In this document: positions 29,956 through 40,104 of the stretch, one piece after another
Layout of the letters: every line of letters starts with the position of its first letter
Numbering within the stretch: position 1 is the first letter of the stretch
From: Gammaproteobacteria bacterium
Lineage (GTDB): Bacteria > Pseudomonadota > Gammaproteobacteria > Steroidobacterales > Steroidobacteraceae
Direction: 5' to 3'
Assembly (NCBI GenBank): GCA_025357915.1
Contig: JANYLH010000027.1
Coordinates: 62,001-126,000, forward strand
Length of the DNA stretch: 64,000 nt
The notes under the pieces: model-generated
The model's input: the letters and a program-made list of their open reading frames with translations, nothing else
Told to the model about the DNA's origin: nothing
The model's database searches: none
Translations under genes and position numbers: made by a program

Positions 29956-30849
29956 ATGCTCGATCAGGCCACCACTGAGGCGATCACCCGGCTGCCGTGC
30001 TGGCTTGGCAGCATCGAGATCGCGCCGCTCAGCGGCGGCATCACCAACCGCAACTTCAAGGTGACCACGGGCGAGCGCGAGCGCTTCGTGGTGCGCATCG
30101 GGCGTGACATCCCCGAGCATGGCGTGATGCGCTTCAACGAGCTGGCGGCGGCACGGGCGGCGCACGCGGCCGGCCTGTCGCCGGAGGTGATCTACGCCGG
30201 CGACGGGTTGCTCGTCAGCCGCTTCATCGACGGCCGCACCTATACCCCCGCGGACGTGCGCACGCCCGAGAATCTCGAGCGCATCGTCGCCCTGGTGCGG
30301 CGCTGCCATACCGATGTGCCGCGGCATTTCCACGGACCGGCGCTGATCTTCTGGGTATTCCAGGTGATCCGCAATTACCTGCAGCTGCTGGATGTGCACC
30401 AGGCCAACCACTTTGGTTTTGCACTGGCCGAATTAGCCGCGCGGGCGCAATGGCTGGAGCGCGCGCTCGGGCCGGTGACCATCATCTTCGGGCACAACGA
30501 CCTGCTGGCCGCCAACCTGCTGGACGACGGCGCGCGCCTGTGGCTCATCGACTGGGATTACGCAGGGTTCAACAGCCCGCTGTTCGACCTGGCCAACCTG
30601 GCGACCAACAACGAACTGCCTCCGGAACTCGAGGAACACATGCTCGAGGCCTATTTCGGTGCGACGCCCGCCGCCGAGGTGCGCCGCGGCTACGCCGCCA
30701 TGCAATGCGCCTCGCTCCTGCGCGAGACGCTGTGGGGCGCCGTGTCGCGGCTCACCTCGAGCATCGACTTCGACTATGACGCCTACACCCGCGATTACCT
30801 CGGCCGCTTCGAGCGTCGCTGGCGCGCGTTCGAGGCCGCGCATGGCTGA
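29956..30849 (+). CDS. phosphotransferase, choline kinase (LicA)/APH-like
   Basis: PLSGGITNRNFKV, FGHNDLLAANLL, LIDWDYAGFNSPLFDLANLATNN. Confidence 0.85.
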   Translation: MLDQATTEAITRLPCWLGSIEIAPLSGGITNRNFKVTTGERERFVVRIGRDIPEHGVMRFNELAAARAAHAAGLSPEVIYAGDGLLVSRFIDGRTYTPADVRTPENLERIVALVRRCHTDVPRHFHGPALIFWVFQVIRNYLQLLDVHQANHFGFALAELAARAQWLERALGPVTIIFGHNDLLAANLLDDGARLWLIDWDYAGFNSPLFDLANLATNNELPPELEEHMLEAYFGATPAAEVRRGYAAMQCASLLRETLWGAVSRLTSSIDFDYDAYTRDYLGRFERRWRAFEAAHG

Positions 30850-33286
30850 ATTTCCCACCCAGGCGCGCGCCGTGGTCATCGGCGGCGGCATCGTCGGCTG
30901 TTCGACCGCCTATCACCTGGCCAAGCTCGGCTGGCAGGATACGATCCTTATCGAGCGCCACAAGCTGACCTCCGGTTCCACGCATCACGCCGCGGGGCTG
31001 GTCGGACAGCTGCGCACCAGCGCCAACATCACCCAGCTGCTGGGGCATTCGGTCACGCTCTACGACACGCTCGAGGCCGAGACGGGCCTGGCCAGCGGCT
31101 GGAAGATGAACGGCGGCCTGCGCCTCGCGTGCAACCAGGCACGCTGGATCGAACTGAAGCGCCAGGCCACCGGCGCGCGCTCTTTTGGCCTGGAAATGCA
31201 GCTGCTCACGCCGCGCGAGGCGCAGGCGCTGTGGCCGCTGATGGACATCTGCGACCTGGTGGGCGCCGCGTTCCTGCCAACCGACGGCCAGGTGAATCCT
31301 TCCGACATGACCCAGTCGCTCGCCAAGGGGGCGCGCATGCGCGGGGTGGGGATCTTCGAGGACACGAACGTGCTCGGCATCGAGCTCGACCATGGGCGCG
31401 TGGCGGCAGTGCTCACCAGCCAGGGCCGCGTGGCCTGCGAAGTGGTCGTCAACTGCGCCGGCCAGTGGGCGCGGCAGGTGGGCGCGCTGGCGGGCGTGAA
31501 CGTGCCGCTGGTCTCCGTGCAGCACCAATACCTGATCACGGACGCGATCCCCGGCATCACCCGCGGCCTGCCCACGCTCCGTGATCCGGACCGGCTGACC
31601 TATTACAAGGAAGACGTCGGCGGCCTGGTGATGGGTGGGTATGAGCCCAACCCGCGACCCTGGGCGAGCGACGGTTTCCCGGACAATTTCAATTTCCAGC
31701 TGCTGGAGCCCGACTGGGATCATTTCCAGCCGATCCTTGATCTCGCCCTGCCGCGCGTGCCCTCGCTCGCGACCGCCGGGGTCAAGGAACTCATCAATGG
31801 GCCGGAAAGCTTTACGCCCGACGGTAATTTCATCATCGGACCGGCGCCAGGCGTGACGGGCTTCTATGTGGGCGCGGGCTTCAATGCCTTCGGCATTGCC
31901 GCCGGCGGCGGCGCCGGCAAGGTGCTGGCGGAGTGGATCGTCGGCGGCGAGGCGCCCTTCGACGTCTGGCCGGTCGACATCCGGCGCTTCGGCGCGCCGC
32001 ACGCCGACATCGACTGGGTGCGCGCGCGCACGCTGGAACTCTACGGCAAGCACTACACGATCGCCTGGCCTGGCGAGGAGCACGCGAGCGGCCGGCCACT
32101 GCGGCGCTCGCCGCTGTATGAACAGCTTCGGGCGCAGGGTGCCGTGTTCGGCGAAAAGCTCGGCTGGGAGCGGCCCAACTGGTTTGCGGCGCCCGATGAG
32201 AAGCCGCACGATGAATACAGCTTCGGGCGCCCGAACTGGTTCGCGGCCGTGGCGCGCGAGCACCAGGCGGCGCGCGAACGTGTGGCGCTATTCGACCAGA
32301 CTTCGTTTGCTAAATTCATGATGACCGGGCGCGACGCCGAGCGCGCCTTGAGCTGGGTGTGCGCCAACGATGTGGCGCGGCCGGTGGGAAGCCTCGTGTA
32401 CACGCAGATGCTGAATGCGCAAGGTGGCATCGAGTGTGACCTCACCGTGGCGCGGCTCGCCGCGGAGCAGTACTACCTCGTCACCGGCACCGGCTTCGCC
32501 ACCCACGACTTCGACTGGATCGCGCGCCATATCCCACCCGGGCTCGATGCACAGTTGACCGACGTGACCTCGGCACACGCGGTGCTGGCCGTGATGGGCC
32601 CGCGCTCGCGCGAGCTGCTCGCGGCGCTCACGCGCGATGACGTCAGCAACGCGGCGTTTCCCTTCGGACAGGCGCGTCGCCTGCAGCTGGCCGGTGCGCC
32701 GCTGCTGGCGCTGCGCGTCACCTACGTGGGCGAACTGGGCTGGGAGCTGCACGTGCCGGTCGAGTTTGCGGCAACCGTGTACGGCGAGCTCATGCGCGCG
32801 GGCGCCGCGCACGGCATCGCCAACGCTGGCTATCGCGCGATCGAAACGCTGCGGCTCGAGAAGGGGTATCGCGCCTGGGGCGCGGACATCGGCCCCGATC
32901 ACACGCCGCCCGAAGCCGGACTCGGCTGGGCGGTGAAGCTGAAGACCGACCAGCCGTTCATGGGTCGCAGTGCGCTGGAACAGCAGGCACGGGCCCCACT
33001 GAAGAAATGGCTGTGCGCGTTCACGGTGGACGACCCGCAAGTGCTGCTGCTTGGGCGCGAGACCATCTATCGCGATGGCGAGCGCGTCGGCTGGCTCGGA
33101 AGCGGTGGCTACGCTCACACGCTCAAAGCCAACATCGGCTATGGCTACGTGCGCCGGCCCGCAGGCGTCACGCGCGAATACCTGCAGTCCGGCAGCTACG
33201 AACTCGAAGTGGCCACGGAGCGCGTGGCCTGCAGCCTGCACCTCGGTCCGCTCTACGATCCGACGATGGCGCGCATCAAGGCCTAG
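30842..33286 (+). CDS. FAD-dependent oxidoreductase with C-terminal GcvT domain, dimethylglycine/sarcosine dehydrogenase-like
   Basis: AVVIGGGIVGCSTAYHLAKLGW, NGPESFTPDGNFIIGPAPGVTGFYVGAGFNAFGI, GELGWELHVP. Confidence 0.88.
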   Translation: MAEFPTQARAVVIGGGIVGCSTAYHLAKLGWQDTILIERHKLTSGSTHHAAGLVGQLRTSANITQLLGHSVTLYDTLEAETGLASGWKMNGGLRLACNQARWIELKRQATGARSFGLEMQLLTPREAQALWPLMDICDLVGAAFLPTDGQVNPSDMTQSLAKGARMRGVGIFEDTNVLGIELDHGRVAAVLTSQGRVACEVVVNCAGQWARQVGALAGVNVPLVSVQHQYLITDAIPGITRGLPTLRDPDRLTYYKEDVGGLVMGGYEPNPRPWASDGFPDNFNFQLLEPDWDHFQPILDLALPRVPSLATAGVKELINGPESFTPDGNFIIGPAPGVTGFYVGAGFNAFGIAAGGGAGKVLAEWIVGGEAPFDVWPVDIRRFGAPHADIDWVRARTLELYGKHYTIAWPGEEHASGRPLRRSPLYEQLRAQGAVFGEKLGWERPNWFAAPDEKPHDEYSFGRPNWFAAVAREHQAARERVALFDQTSFAKFMMTGRDAERALSWVCANDVARPVGSLVYTQMLNAQGGIECDLTVARLAAEQYYLVTGTGFATHDFDWIARHIPPGLDAQLTDVTSAHAVLAVMGPRSRELLAALTRDDVSNAAFPFGQARRLQLAGAPLLALRVTYVGELGWELHVPVEFAATVYGELMRAGAAHGIANAGYRAIETLRLEKGYRAWGADIGPDHTPPEAGLGWAVKLKTDQPFMGRSALEQQARAPLKKWLCAFTVDDPQVLLLGRETIYRDGERVGWLGSGGYAHTLKANIGYGYVRRPAGVTREYLQSGSYELEVATERVACSLHLGPLYDPTMARIKA

Positions 33287-33291
33287 CGCCC

Positions 33292-33320
33292 AAAAAAAGC
33301 GGGGCACTTCCGTGCCCCGC
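33292..33320 (-). terminator. Rho-independent terminator for the APC permease
   Basis: Minus strand GCGGGGCAC ggaa GTGCCCCGC then TTTTTTT. Confidence 0.85.
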
Positions 33321-33349
33321 CGTACAGTCGCCGTAGCAGCAGCAGGCGG

Positions 33350-34900
33350 CTAGTGCGATGCCTTCTCCAGCGCCGCCTCGGCCGCGGCAATCTGCGCCTG
33401 GCGCTTGGCGATCATGTCGCCGATCGGCGGCCCCTTGAAGCGCCGGTTCTCGAACGCGAACCAGACGACCGCGGTCAGCACCAGGAACCCGACCGTGACG
33501 TTGAGTGCCAGCGCGTTCGGCGGCTGCACGCCGATGAAGAAGATCAGCACCATGGAGACGATCGACAGCACCGCGAACAGCGAGAAGCCGCCGCGGCCGA
33601 TGTTCCACGGGCCCATCTTCGGCCACTTCGGTCCGCCGTAGGCCATCAGGCCGAGCGTGATCGGAATGATGAACGAGAAGAACAGGAAGATCACCGTGCA
33701 GGACACGACCACCGTGTACACCGGCGTGCCGCCGGCCTCAAGCAGCTTGGCGCCCCACACGAACAGCAGCGCGAGGATGGCGCTGGTCCAGATGGCGGCG
33801 TTCGGCGTGCGGTGGGCGGGCGAGACCTTGGCCAGCGCTTTGGAGGCCGGCAGGCCGCCGTCACGCGAGAAGGCGTAGATCATGCGCGAGGCGGAAGTCA
33901 CGGTCGCCAGTCCGCACAACACCTGCGACACGAAGATCAGCGCATAGAGGATTTCCTTCATGGTGCCGGGCACGCGCTGGTCCATGGCCCAGAAGAACAC
34001 GTTCCAGCCCTGCTTGGCGGCCTCGTCCATGTTCGGGATCATGAGCAGGAATGCCACGAGGAACAGGTAGCCGAACACGCCGGACCAGATGATCGAGGAG
34101 ACGATGCCGCGCGGCGACGACAACGCGGCGTTCTTGGTTTCTTCCGAGGTGTGTGCCGACGCGTCATAGCCGGTGATGGTGTAGATCGGCATCAGCAGGC
34201 CGAGGATGAACACCCAGCCGTTCGAGACGCTGGGCCAGACGTTGGCGCCGGCTTCGCCGGAGTAATTGGTGAAGGTCCACAGCCGCGAGATGTCGTAGCT
34301 CTGTGCGTAGGCCAGGCAGACCACGGCCAGCAGCACCGAGGTGCCGAAGATCAGGTAGCCGGAAAAGTCGGTGAGCTTCGCCGTGAGCGAAATGCCGTAG
34401 TGATTGATCAGCGCCTGGCCGCCCGTGAGCAGCGTGAGGAAAACCATGAGCGTGGTGATCGAATCGGTCAGGTGCAGCATCGGGCCGAACGTGCCCATGA
34501 AGAAATAATAGGTACCGACGTTGATCGCGCCGAGCACGGTGATGAGCCCCAGCAGGTTGAACCAGGCTGTCAGCCATCCCGTGAAGCGGTTGCCGAGGAT
34601 GGAACCCCAGTGGTAGAGGCCCCCTGCGGTCGGAAATGCAGAAGCGATCTGTGCCATGGCGAGGCCAAACACGCCCGAGATGAACACGCCCAGCGGCCAG
34701 CCCAGGCCGATGGCGGCGCCGCCGGCGCCGGAGGTGGCCTGCGCCAGCGAATTGATGCCGCCCGAGAGAATGCAGATGATCGAGAAGGAGATCGCGAAGT
34801 TTGAGAAGCGGCCGAGACGGCGCGAAAGTTCCTGCGCATAGCCCATGCTGTGCAGGATCTTGACGTCCTCATCCGTGCCGGAATTATTCGCCGTACTCAT
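33350..34900 (-). CDS. APC family amino acid permease
   Basis: GYAQELSRRLGRFSNFAISFSIICILSGGINSLAQATSGAGGAAIGLGWPLG; about 12 hydrophobic segments. Confidence 0.88.
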   Translation of the reverse strand: MSTANNSGTDEDVKILHSMGYAQELSRRLGRFSNFAISFSIICILSGGINSLAQATSGAGGAAIGLGWPLGVFISGVFGLAMAQIASAFPTAGGLYHWGSILGNRFTGWLTAWFNLLGLITVLGAINVGTYYFFMGTFGPMLHLTDSITTLMVFLTLLTGGQALINHYGISLTAKLTDFSGYLIFGTSVLLAVVCLAYAQSYDISRLWTFTNYSGEAGANVWPSVSNGWVFILGLLMPIYTITGYDASAHTSEETKNAALSSPRGIVSSIIWSGVFGYLFLVAFLLMIPNMDEAAKQGWNVFFWAMDQRVPGTMKEILYALIFVSQVLCGLATVTSASRMIYAFSRDGGLPASKALAKVSPAHRTPNAAIWTSAILALLFVWGAKLLEAGGTPVYTVVVSCTVIFLFFSFIIPITLGLMAYGGPKWPKMGPWNIGRGGFSLFAVLSIVSMVLIFFIGVQPPNALALNVTVGFLVLTAVVWFAFENRRFKGPPIGDMIAKRQAQIAAAEAALEKASH

Positions 34901-35080
34901 TGCACTGTACCCCTTTGGCTTTTCTTGGAAATCGTTATGGATGCGAAACAGAAGACGGGCCGGCTCGTTCTTCTTGGCTTTGCCGCCGCTCCGGAAAGGA
35001 TAGGACCTTTCCGGGCCACTTGGCAACGGGGCCAGCCTCGGCCCGTCATACGCGGCCGCCAGACTGCCATCCCATTGAAT

Positions 35081-35818
35081 CTAAAGTCGAAATCGCTCTT
35101 TTAGCTCCCCGGCCAGGCGGCGACTCACCTCCAGCCGCTCGCCCAGGTCCCGCACCACCACGCGGTACTGGCCCTCCGCGTCGCGCTCGATCGCCGCGAG
35201 GCTCTGGATGCTCACCAGGGCATTGCGGTGGACGCGCACGAACTGCGCCGGGAACTCCTCTTCGAGAGCCCGCAACGGGTCCTCGATCAGGTCGGTCCCG
35301 CCGCGGTGCCTCACGGTCGTGTATTTCTGGTCGGCGGCGAAATAATAGATCTCCGGCACCGGGATCAGGCGCACCTGGTCCCCGAGCCGTGCCGCCACAT
35401 GCGTGCGCGCCGCGCGCGCCGGGTCGCCCGCGGCGAGGCGCGCGAGCTGGGCACCGGCGAGGCGCGCCGCGCGCGCGAGCGCGGCGGTGAGCTTCTCGAC
35501 GCGCACCGGCTTGAGCAGGTAGCCAATAGCCTGCGCCTCGAAGGCCTCGATCGCGTAGGCGTCGTAGGCGGTCGTGAACACCACGGCGGGCGGCGCCTCG
35601 AACAGCGCCAGGTGGCGTGCCGCTTCGAGGCCGTTCATGCCGGGCATGCGCACGTCGAGCAGCACGACGTCGGGCTTGAGCTCGCCCGCCAGACGCACGG
35701 CCTGCTCGCCGTTGGCGGCTTCGCCAGCGACCTCGACCGCGCTGATCTCGCCGAGCAGCCGGCGCAGCCGCTCGCGCGCGGGCGGCTCGTCGTCGACGAT
35801 CAGCACGCGCTGGCTCAC
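35081..35818 (-). CDS. LytTR-family response regulator (AlgR/LytR-like)
   Basis: VLIVDDEPPARERLRRLLGEISAVEV, VVLLDVRMPGMNGLEAARHL; LytTR DNA-binding C-terminus. Confidence 0.9.
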   Translation of the reverse strand: MSQRVLIVDDEPPARERLRRLLGEISAVEVAGEAANGEQAVRLAGELKPDVVLLDVRMPGMNGLEAARHLALFEAPPAVVFTTAYDAYAIEAFEAQAIGYLLKPVRVEKLTAALARAARLAGAQLARLAAGDPARAARTHVAARLGDQVRLIPVPEIYYFAADQKYTTVRHRGGTDLIEDPLRALEEEFPAQFVRVHRNALVSIQSLAAIERDAEGQYRVVVRDLGERLEVSRRLAGELKERFRL

Positions 35819-36900
35819 AGCGACGAGCTCCGCGTGGCGTCCTCGATGTAGGGGAAACGGAGCCGCACGATGTATTCGTCGCCGATGCGGCTTGCCTCGA
35901 CCGAAGAGCGGCCGGGGTAGAGCAGTTCCATGCGCTCGCGGATGTTGTCAAGCGCGATGCGGTTGCCCGAATGCGCCTCCTCACCCGCCTCCGGCAGCGG
36001 GTTGCGGACCGTCAGGCCGATGACGTCGCCGTCGAGTGCGCCGCTGACGGTGACGATGCCGCCGGCGGGACGCGGCTCGATGCCGTGATAGATCGCATTC
36101 TCGAGGAGCGGCTGCATCAGGAGACCGGGCACCTGGGCGCGCATCGGCAGGTCGGTCACGTCCCAGATCACGTGGAGCCGCTCGCCCAGACGGAGCTGTT
36201 CGATGCGCTGGTAGATGCGCGCGACCTCGAGCTCTTCCTTGAGGGTGATGCTGCTGCGCTTTTCGTTGAGGTTGGCGCGGAACAGATCGGCCAGGTCTTC
36301 CACGGCTTCCTCGGCGCGCTGCGGATCCGAGCGCGTGAGCGAGGCGATGGTGTTCATGCTGTTGAAGAGAAAATGCGGGCGGATGCGCGCCTGTAACGCC
36401 CGCACGCGGGCGCGCGCCTGCAGTTCGACGTTGCGGCGCCATTCGCCGGTGACGTAGAAGTAGCGCAACGCGAGCGCGGCGACGATCGCACCGATGCCGA
36501 GATTGGCGGCGAAGAATCGCCATGGGGTCTCGGGCAGCAGCAGGTTGGTGGCGCGCGGCCCGAGCAGCGCGCTGCCGCCAAGCCAGAGCACGCCCCACGA
36601 GACCAGCGCGATCACGGCCAGCATGCTCCCCAGTGCAATGGCGCTCGCGGCCGCGAGCGGCAGCTGTGCCAGGCGCGCGCGCAGCAGGCACAGCACCGCC
36701 GCGCTCCCCATGCCGGTCCACAACAGGAACAGCGAGGTGCGCGCCAGGTCGAGCCAGAAATTGAGCGCGCCGTCCTGGCGTGCGACCGCCAGCACCACGG
36801 CCGTGAGCGTGACGATCAGCACCACGGCGAGCACCGCCTGCGCGGCGCAGAAATCCGGCAGGTTCAGCGCGCGCGGTTCCTTGCGGGTCTCGCCAGGCAC
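35815..36900 (-). CDS. LytS/AlgZ-type sensor histidine kinase
   Basis: LQARIRPHFLFNSMNTIASLTRSDPQRAEEAVEDLADLFRANL, LLMQPLLENAIYHGIE. Confidence 0.9.
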   Translation of the reverse strand: MPGETRKEPRALNLPDFCAAQAVLAVVLIVTLTAVVLAVARQDGALNFWLDLARTSLFLLWTGMGSAAVLCLLRARLAQLPLAAASAIALGSMLAVIALVSWGVLWLGGSALLGPRATNLLLPETPWRFFAANLGIGAIVAALALRYFYVTGEWRRNVELQARARVRALQARIRPHFLFNSMNTIASLTRSDPQRAEEAVEDLADLFRANLNEKRSSITLKEELEVARIYQRIEQLRLGERLHVIWDVTDLPMRAQVPGLLMQPLLENAIYHGIEPRPAGGIVTVSGALDGDVIGLTVRNPLPEAGEEAHSGNRIALDNIRERMELLYPGRSSVEASRIGDEYIVRLRFPYIEDATRSSSL

Positions 36901-36904
36901 CGGA

Positions 36905-37783
36905 CTAGCCCGCCTTGGGCTGCATGAACAGCGCCGCCTTGAGGCGGAAGATCGCCGAGATATCCTCGTCGGCGTGGCCGCTCGCGATGAGCTGCGCGTA
37001 GTCGGCCAGCGCGGCCTCGACCACGGGCAGTTCGGCCCCAGCCGCGAGCGCCATGGCGCGGCAGATCAGCAGATCCTTCTGGTGCAGGCGCACGCGGAAC
37101 CCGGCCGGATAGGCGCCGCGCTCCATGAACGGGCCGCGGTTGGCGAGGTACCAGTTGGCCGCGGCGCCGCGCCCGAGCGTGGCGATGACCTTGCCCAGAT
37201 CGAGCCCCTGGGCCTGCGCGAAAGCCAGCGCCTCCGCGTTGGCGCGGATGATGCCGGCGACCATGATCTGGTTGGTCGCCTTGGCAGCCTGGCCGGCGCC
37301 ATGCGGTCCAAAATGCGTGATGGTCGCGCCCATGGCCTGCAGCACCGGTTGCGCGCGTTCGAGTGTGGCCGCTGTGCCGCCCACCATGATGGCGAGCGTG
37401 GCCTTGGCCGCGCCCTCGACCCCGCCGCTGACCGGCGCGTCGAGAAAATCGACGCCGCGGGCGGCGAGCTGCTTCGCGGCGGCACGCGCCGTGTCGGCGC
37501 CTACGGTCGAGCAATCGATGACCAGCGACCCTGGGCGCAGCGCCGGGGCCAGCGCGGCAATCACCGCCAGTACGTCCTGGTCGGCGGAAACGCAGATCAC
37601 CAGGGCATCACAGTCCCGCGCCAGTTCGGCGAGGCCCGCTGGCGCGGCGCATTGCAGTTCGGCGGCGAGGGCCGCGGCTTTCGCGGCCGTGCGGTTCCAG
37701 ACTCCCGCAAGCAGCCCGGCGCGCTGGAGGTTGCGCGCCATGCCGCTGCCCATCGCGCCCAGACCGATGAAACCCGTATGCAT
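36905..37783 (-). CDS. NAD(P)-dependent 3-hydroxyisobutyrate dehydrogenase-like
   Basis: MHTGFIGLGAMGSGMARNLQRAGL, FLDAPVSGGVEGAAKATLAIMVGG. Confidence 0.88.
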   Translation of the reverse strand: MHTGFIGLGAMGSGMARNLQRAGLLAGVWNRTAAKAAALAAELQCAAPAGLAELARDCDALVICVSADQDVLAVIAALAPALRPGSLVIDCSTVGADTARAAAKQLAARGVDFLDAPVSGGVEGAAKATLAIMVGGTAATLERAQPVLQAMGATITHFGPHGAGQAAKATNQIMVAGIIRANAEALAFAQAQGLDLGKVIATLGRGAAANWYLANRGPFMERGAYPAGFRVRLHQKDLLICRAMALAAGAELPVVEAALADYAQLIASGHADEDISAIFRLKAALFMQPKAG

Positions 37784-37850
37784 AGTCAAAGCATCCTCGT
37801 CGCCGCCTGCGCAATCTAACAGGGGCTGGAGGCCGGGCGCGAACTGAACG

Positions 37851-38321
37851 TCAGGAGGCGCTGCTGCCGCAGGCGCGTTCCATCTCGAGGCGGGCATTGA
37901 AGCGCGCCTGGTCGGCCTCTGTGTCGGAGAGGTATTCGCGCTCGCCGTCCTTGTTCATGCGGTAGACGCGCCGCGCTTCCACGGATTGCTGGTACTTTTC
38001 CCGGGCTGCCTTGCACTGGGCGGCGCGTGTGGTGGCGACGTCCTTCTGCATGGCCTGGCGCGAAGCGTCCTGCTGCAGGCGCGCATCGGCGCCGGCATCT
38101 ACCGGGGGAGCGCTGGCGCTGGCGGAATTGCTGGCAGGCGGCGCGGCCGGCCCACTGTTTCCGGGGATCGAGCTGTTGGTGCTGCCCTTGAAGGTCGCGC
38201 CGGGGCTCGGCCGGTCGCTGCAGTCACGGCCCTGGTTGTTGCAGTAGATGTCGCCCGCGCCGGCAGCGCCGATGGCGCCCAGCCCGGCGATGATCAGGGA
38301 CAGAACCGTCAGCTGTCGCAT
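37851..38321 (-). CDS. secreted DUF4124-like hypothetical protein
   Basis: Signal peptide, GDIYCNNQGRDCSDRPSPGA, C-terminal charged repeat region. Confidence 0.6.
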   Translation of the reverse strand: MRQLTVLSLIIAGLGAIGAAGAGDIYCNNQGRDCSDRPSPGATFKGSTNSSIPGNSGPAAPPASNSASASAPPVDAGADARLQQDASRQAMQKDVATTRAAQCKAAREKYQQSVEARRVYRMNKDGEREYLSDTEADQARFNARLEMERACGSSAS

Positions 38322-38414
38322 CTTAGCCTCCTGCACACACACCAAGAGTATCAGTGTTGTGCAGGGGCACAAAGATGAGCTGGATCACACAATAGTGAGG
38401 CCCGTCACGAAATG

Positions 38415-38446
38415 CCGGCCCCGGGAGCGATCGCTGCCGGGGCCGG
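38415..38446 (-). terminator. hairpin downstream of amtB, terminator-like
   Basis: CCGGCCCCGG(12)CCGGGGCCGG, only a short T run follows on minus strand. Confidence 0.5.
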
Positions 38447-38472
38447 GAACGGGGCAGAGCGCCTTCTGAGAC

Positions 38473-40032
38473 TCAGTCGTTGTAGGCGTGTTCGCCGTGG
38501 TAGGTGGTGTCGAGGCCCTCGCGTTCCTGGTCCTCGGCTACCCGCAGGCCGATCGTGAGGTCCACGATCTTGAAGGCGATGAAGGCGACACCGCCCGACC
38601 AGACCAGGGTCGTCACCACGCCCCAGGCCTGCGCCAGCAGCTGCGCGCTCATCGAAAAGTCGCCGACCTTGTTCGCGACATAGTCGTAGACGCCGGTGCC
38701 GCCGAGCGCCGGGTCGTTGAATACGCCGGTGAGCATCGCGCCGAGGATTCCGCCGATGCAGTGCACGCCAAAGACGTCCAGCGTGTCGTCGTACTTGAAC
38801 CAGCCCTTGAGCTTGGTGACCGCGAACAGGCACGCCACGCCGGCGAGCGCGCCGATGGCGATCGAACCCATCGGGCCCACCCAGCCGCAGGCGGGCGTGA
38901 TTGCCACCAGTCCTGCAACCGCGCCCGAGGCGGCGCCGATCATGGTCGGCGTACCGCGCGCCGCCCATTCCGCGCACATCCATGCGAGCGTCGCCGCGGC
39001 CGTCGCGAGCAGCGTGTTGGCGAACACCTGGCCCGCAAAACCCGAGGCCTCGAGATTCGAGCCGACGTTGAAGCCGAACCAGCCCACCCACAGGAGCGAG
39101 GCGCCGATCATCATGAACGGCACGTTGTGTGGCGCCATGGCGGCCTTGCCATAACCGACGCGCCGGCCGATGAGGATCGCGCCGACCAGCCCGGCGATGC
39201 CGGCGTTGATATGCACCACCGTACCGCCGGCAAAGTCCAGCGCGCCTTTCTGGAACAGGAATCCCGCGGTCGCAGCGGCTTTGGCGCCGGCTTCGGCGCT
39301 GGTGTAGGCATCGGGGCCGGCCCAGTACCAGACCATGTGTGCGATCGGCAGGTAGGCGAAGGTCCACCAGATGGCGATGAACAGCAATACCGCCGAGAAC
39401 TTCACGCGCTCGGCGAAGGCACCGACGATGAGGCAGGGGGTGATCGCCGCGAAGGTGAGCTGGAACACCATGAACACGTATTCGGGGATGACCACACCCT
39501 TGCTGAAGGTGGCCACGTTCGAACTGCCGTCCATCCCCTTGAGGAACAAGCGGCCGAAGCCGCCGAAGAAATCGCCGCCCTCGGTAAAGGCGACGCTGTA
39601 GCCATAGATGGCCCACAGCACCGCCATCAGGCTGAACACCACGAATACCTGCATCAGCACCGACAACACGTTCTTGCCACGGACCAGGCCGCCGTAGAAC
39701 AGCGCGAGGCCCGGAATCGTCATCAGGATCACCAGCACCGTGGAGGTCATCATCCACGAGGTGTCGCCTTTGTCGGGCGTGGGCGCCGCAACGGCGGCCG
39801 GCGCGGCCAGCGGTGCGGTGGCGGCGAGCGGTGCCGCAGCGGCGGTTGGGGCGTCGGCCGCGGCGGCAACCGGTGCGGCCGCTTCCGCGCGTGCCGGCAC
39901 GGCGTGCAGCAGCGCCAGGCCCAGGAGCGAGACGGCGAACGCCGTGGCGCACCGCCGCGCATTGAACCCGCGGAAGATACTGTTGACGGTCATGCCCATG
40001 CCTGCGACTCCCAGCATTTGTGTACGAACCAA
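38473..40032 (-). CDS. amtB: ammonium transporter (signal-peptide start likely at 39993)
   Basis: LFYGGLVRGKNVLSVLMQ, FAGGTVVHINAGIAGLVGAILIGRR, HCIGGILGAMLTG. Confidence 0.95.
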   Translation of the reverse strand: MVRTQMLGVAGMGMTVNSIFRGFNARRCATAFAVSLLGLALLHAVPARAEAAAPVAAAADAPTAAAAPLAATAPLAAPAAVAAPTPDKGDTSWMMTSTVLVILMTIPGLALFYGGLVRGKNVLSVLMQVFVVFSLMAVLWAIYGYSVAFTEGGDFFGGFGRLFLKGMDGSSNVATFSKGVVIPEYVFMVFQLTFAAITPCLIVGAFAERVKFSAVLLFIAIWWTFAYLPIAHMVWYWAGPDAYTSAEAGAKAAATAGFLFQKGALDFAGGTVVHINAGIAGLVGAILIGRRVGYGKAAMAPHNVPFMMIGASLLWVGWFGFNVGSNLEASGFAGQVFANTLLATAAATLAWMCAEWAARGTPTMIGAASGAVAGLVAITPACGWVGPMGSIAIGALAGVACLFAVTKLKGWFKYDDTLDVFGVHCIGGILGAMLTGVFNDPALGGTGVYDYVANKVGDFSMSAQLLAQAWGVVTTLVWSGGVAFIAFKIVDLTIGLRVAEDQEREGLDTTYHGEHAYND

Positions 40033-40104
40033 CCCCTAAAACCATGTTCCGGCGCGACGGCGGCGCGCGTATGCTGTCGATTCCCGCACAGCGCCAAGGC
40101 TGGT

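Noticed and set aside
33353-34804. 483-aa plus ORF opposite the APC permease
   Set aside because: Antisense frame rich in H, R, D and E; the permease on the minus strand has clear transmembrane structure and start/terminator signals.
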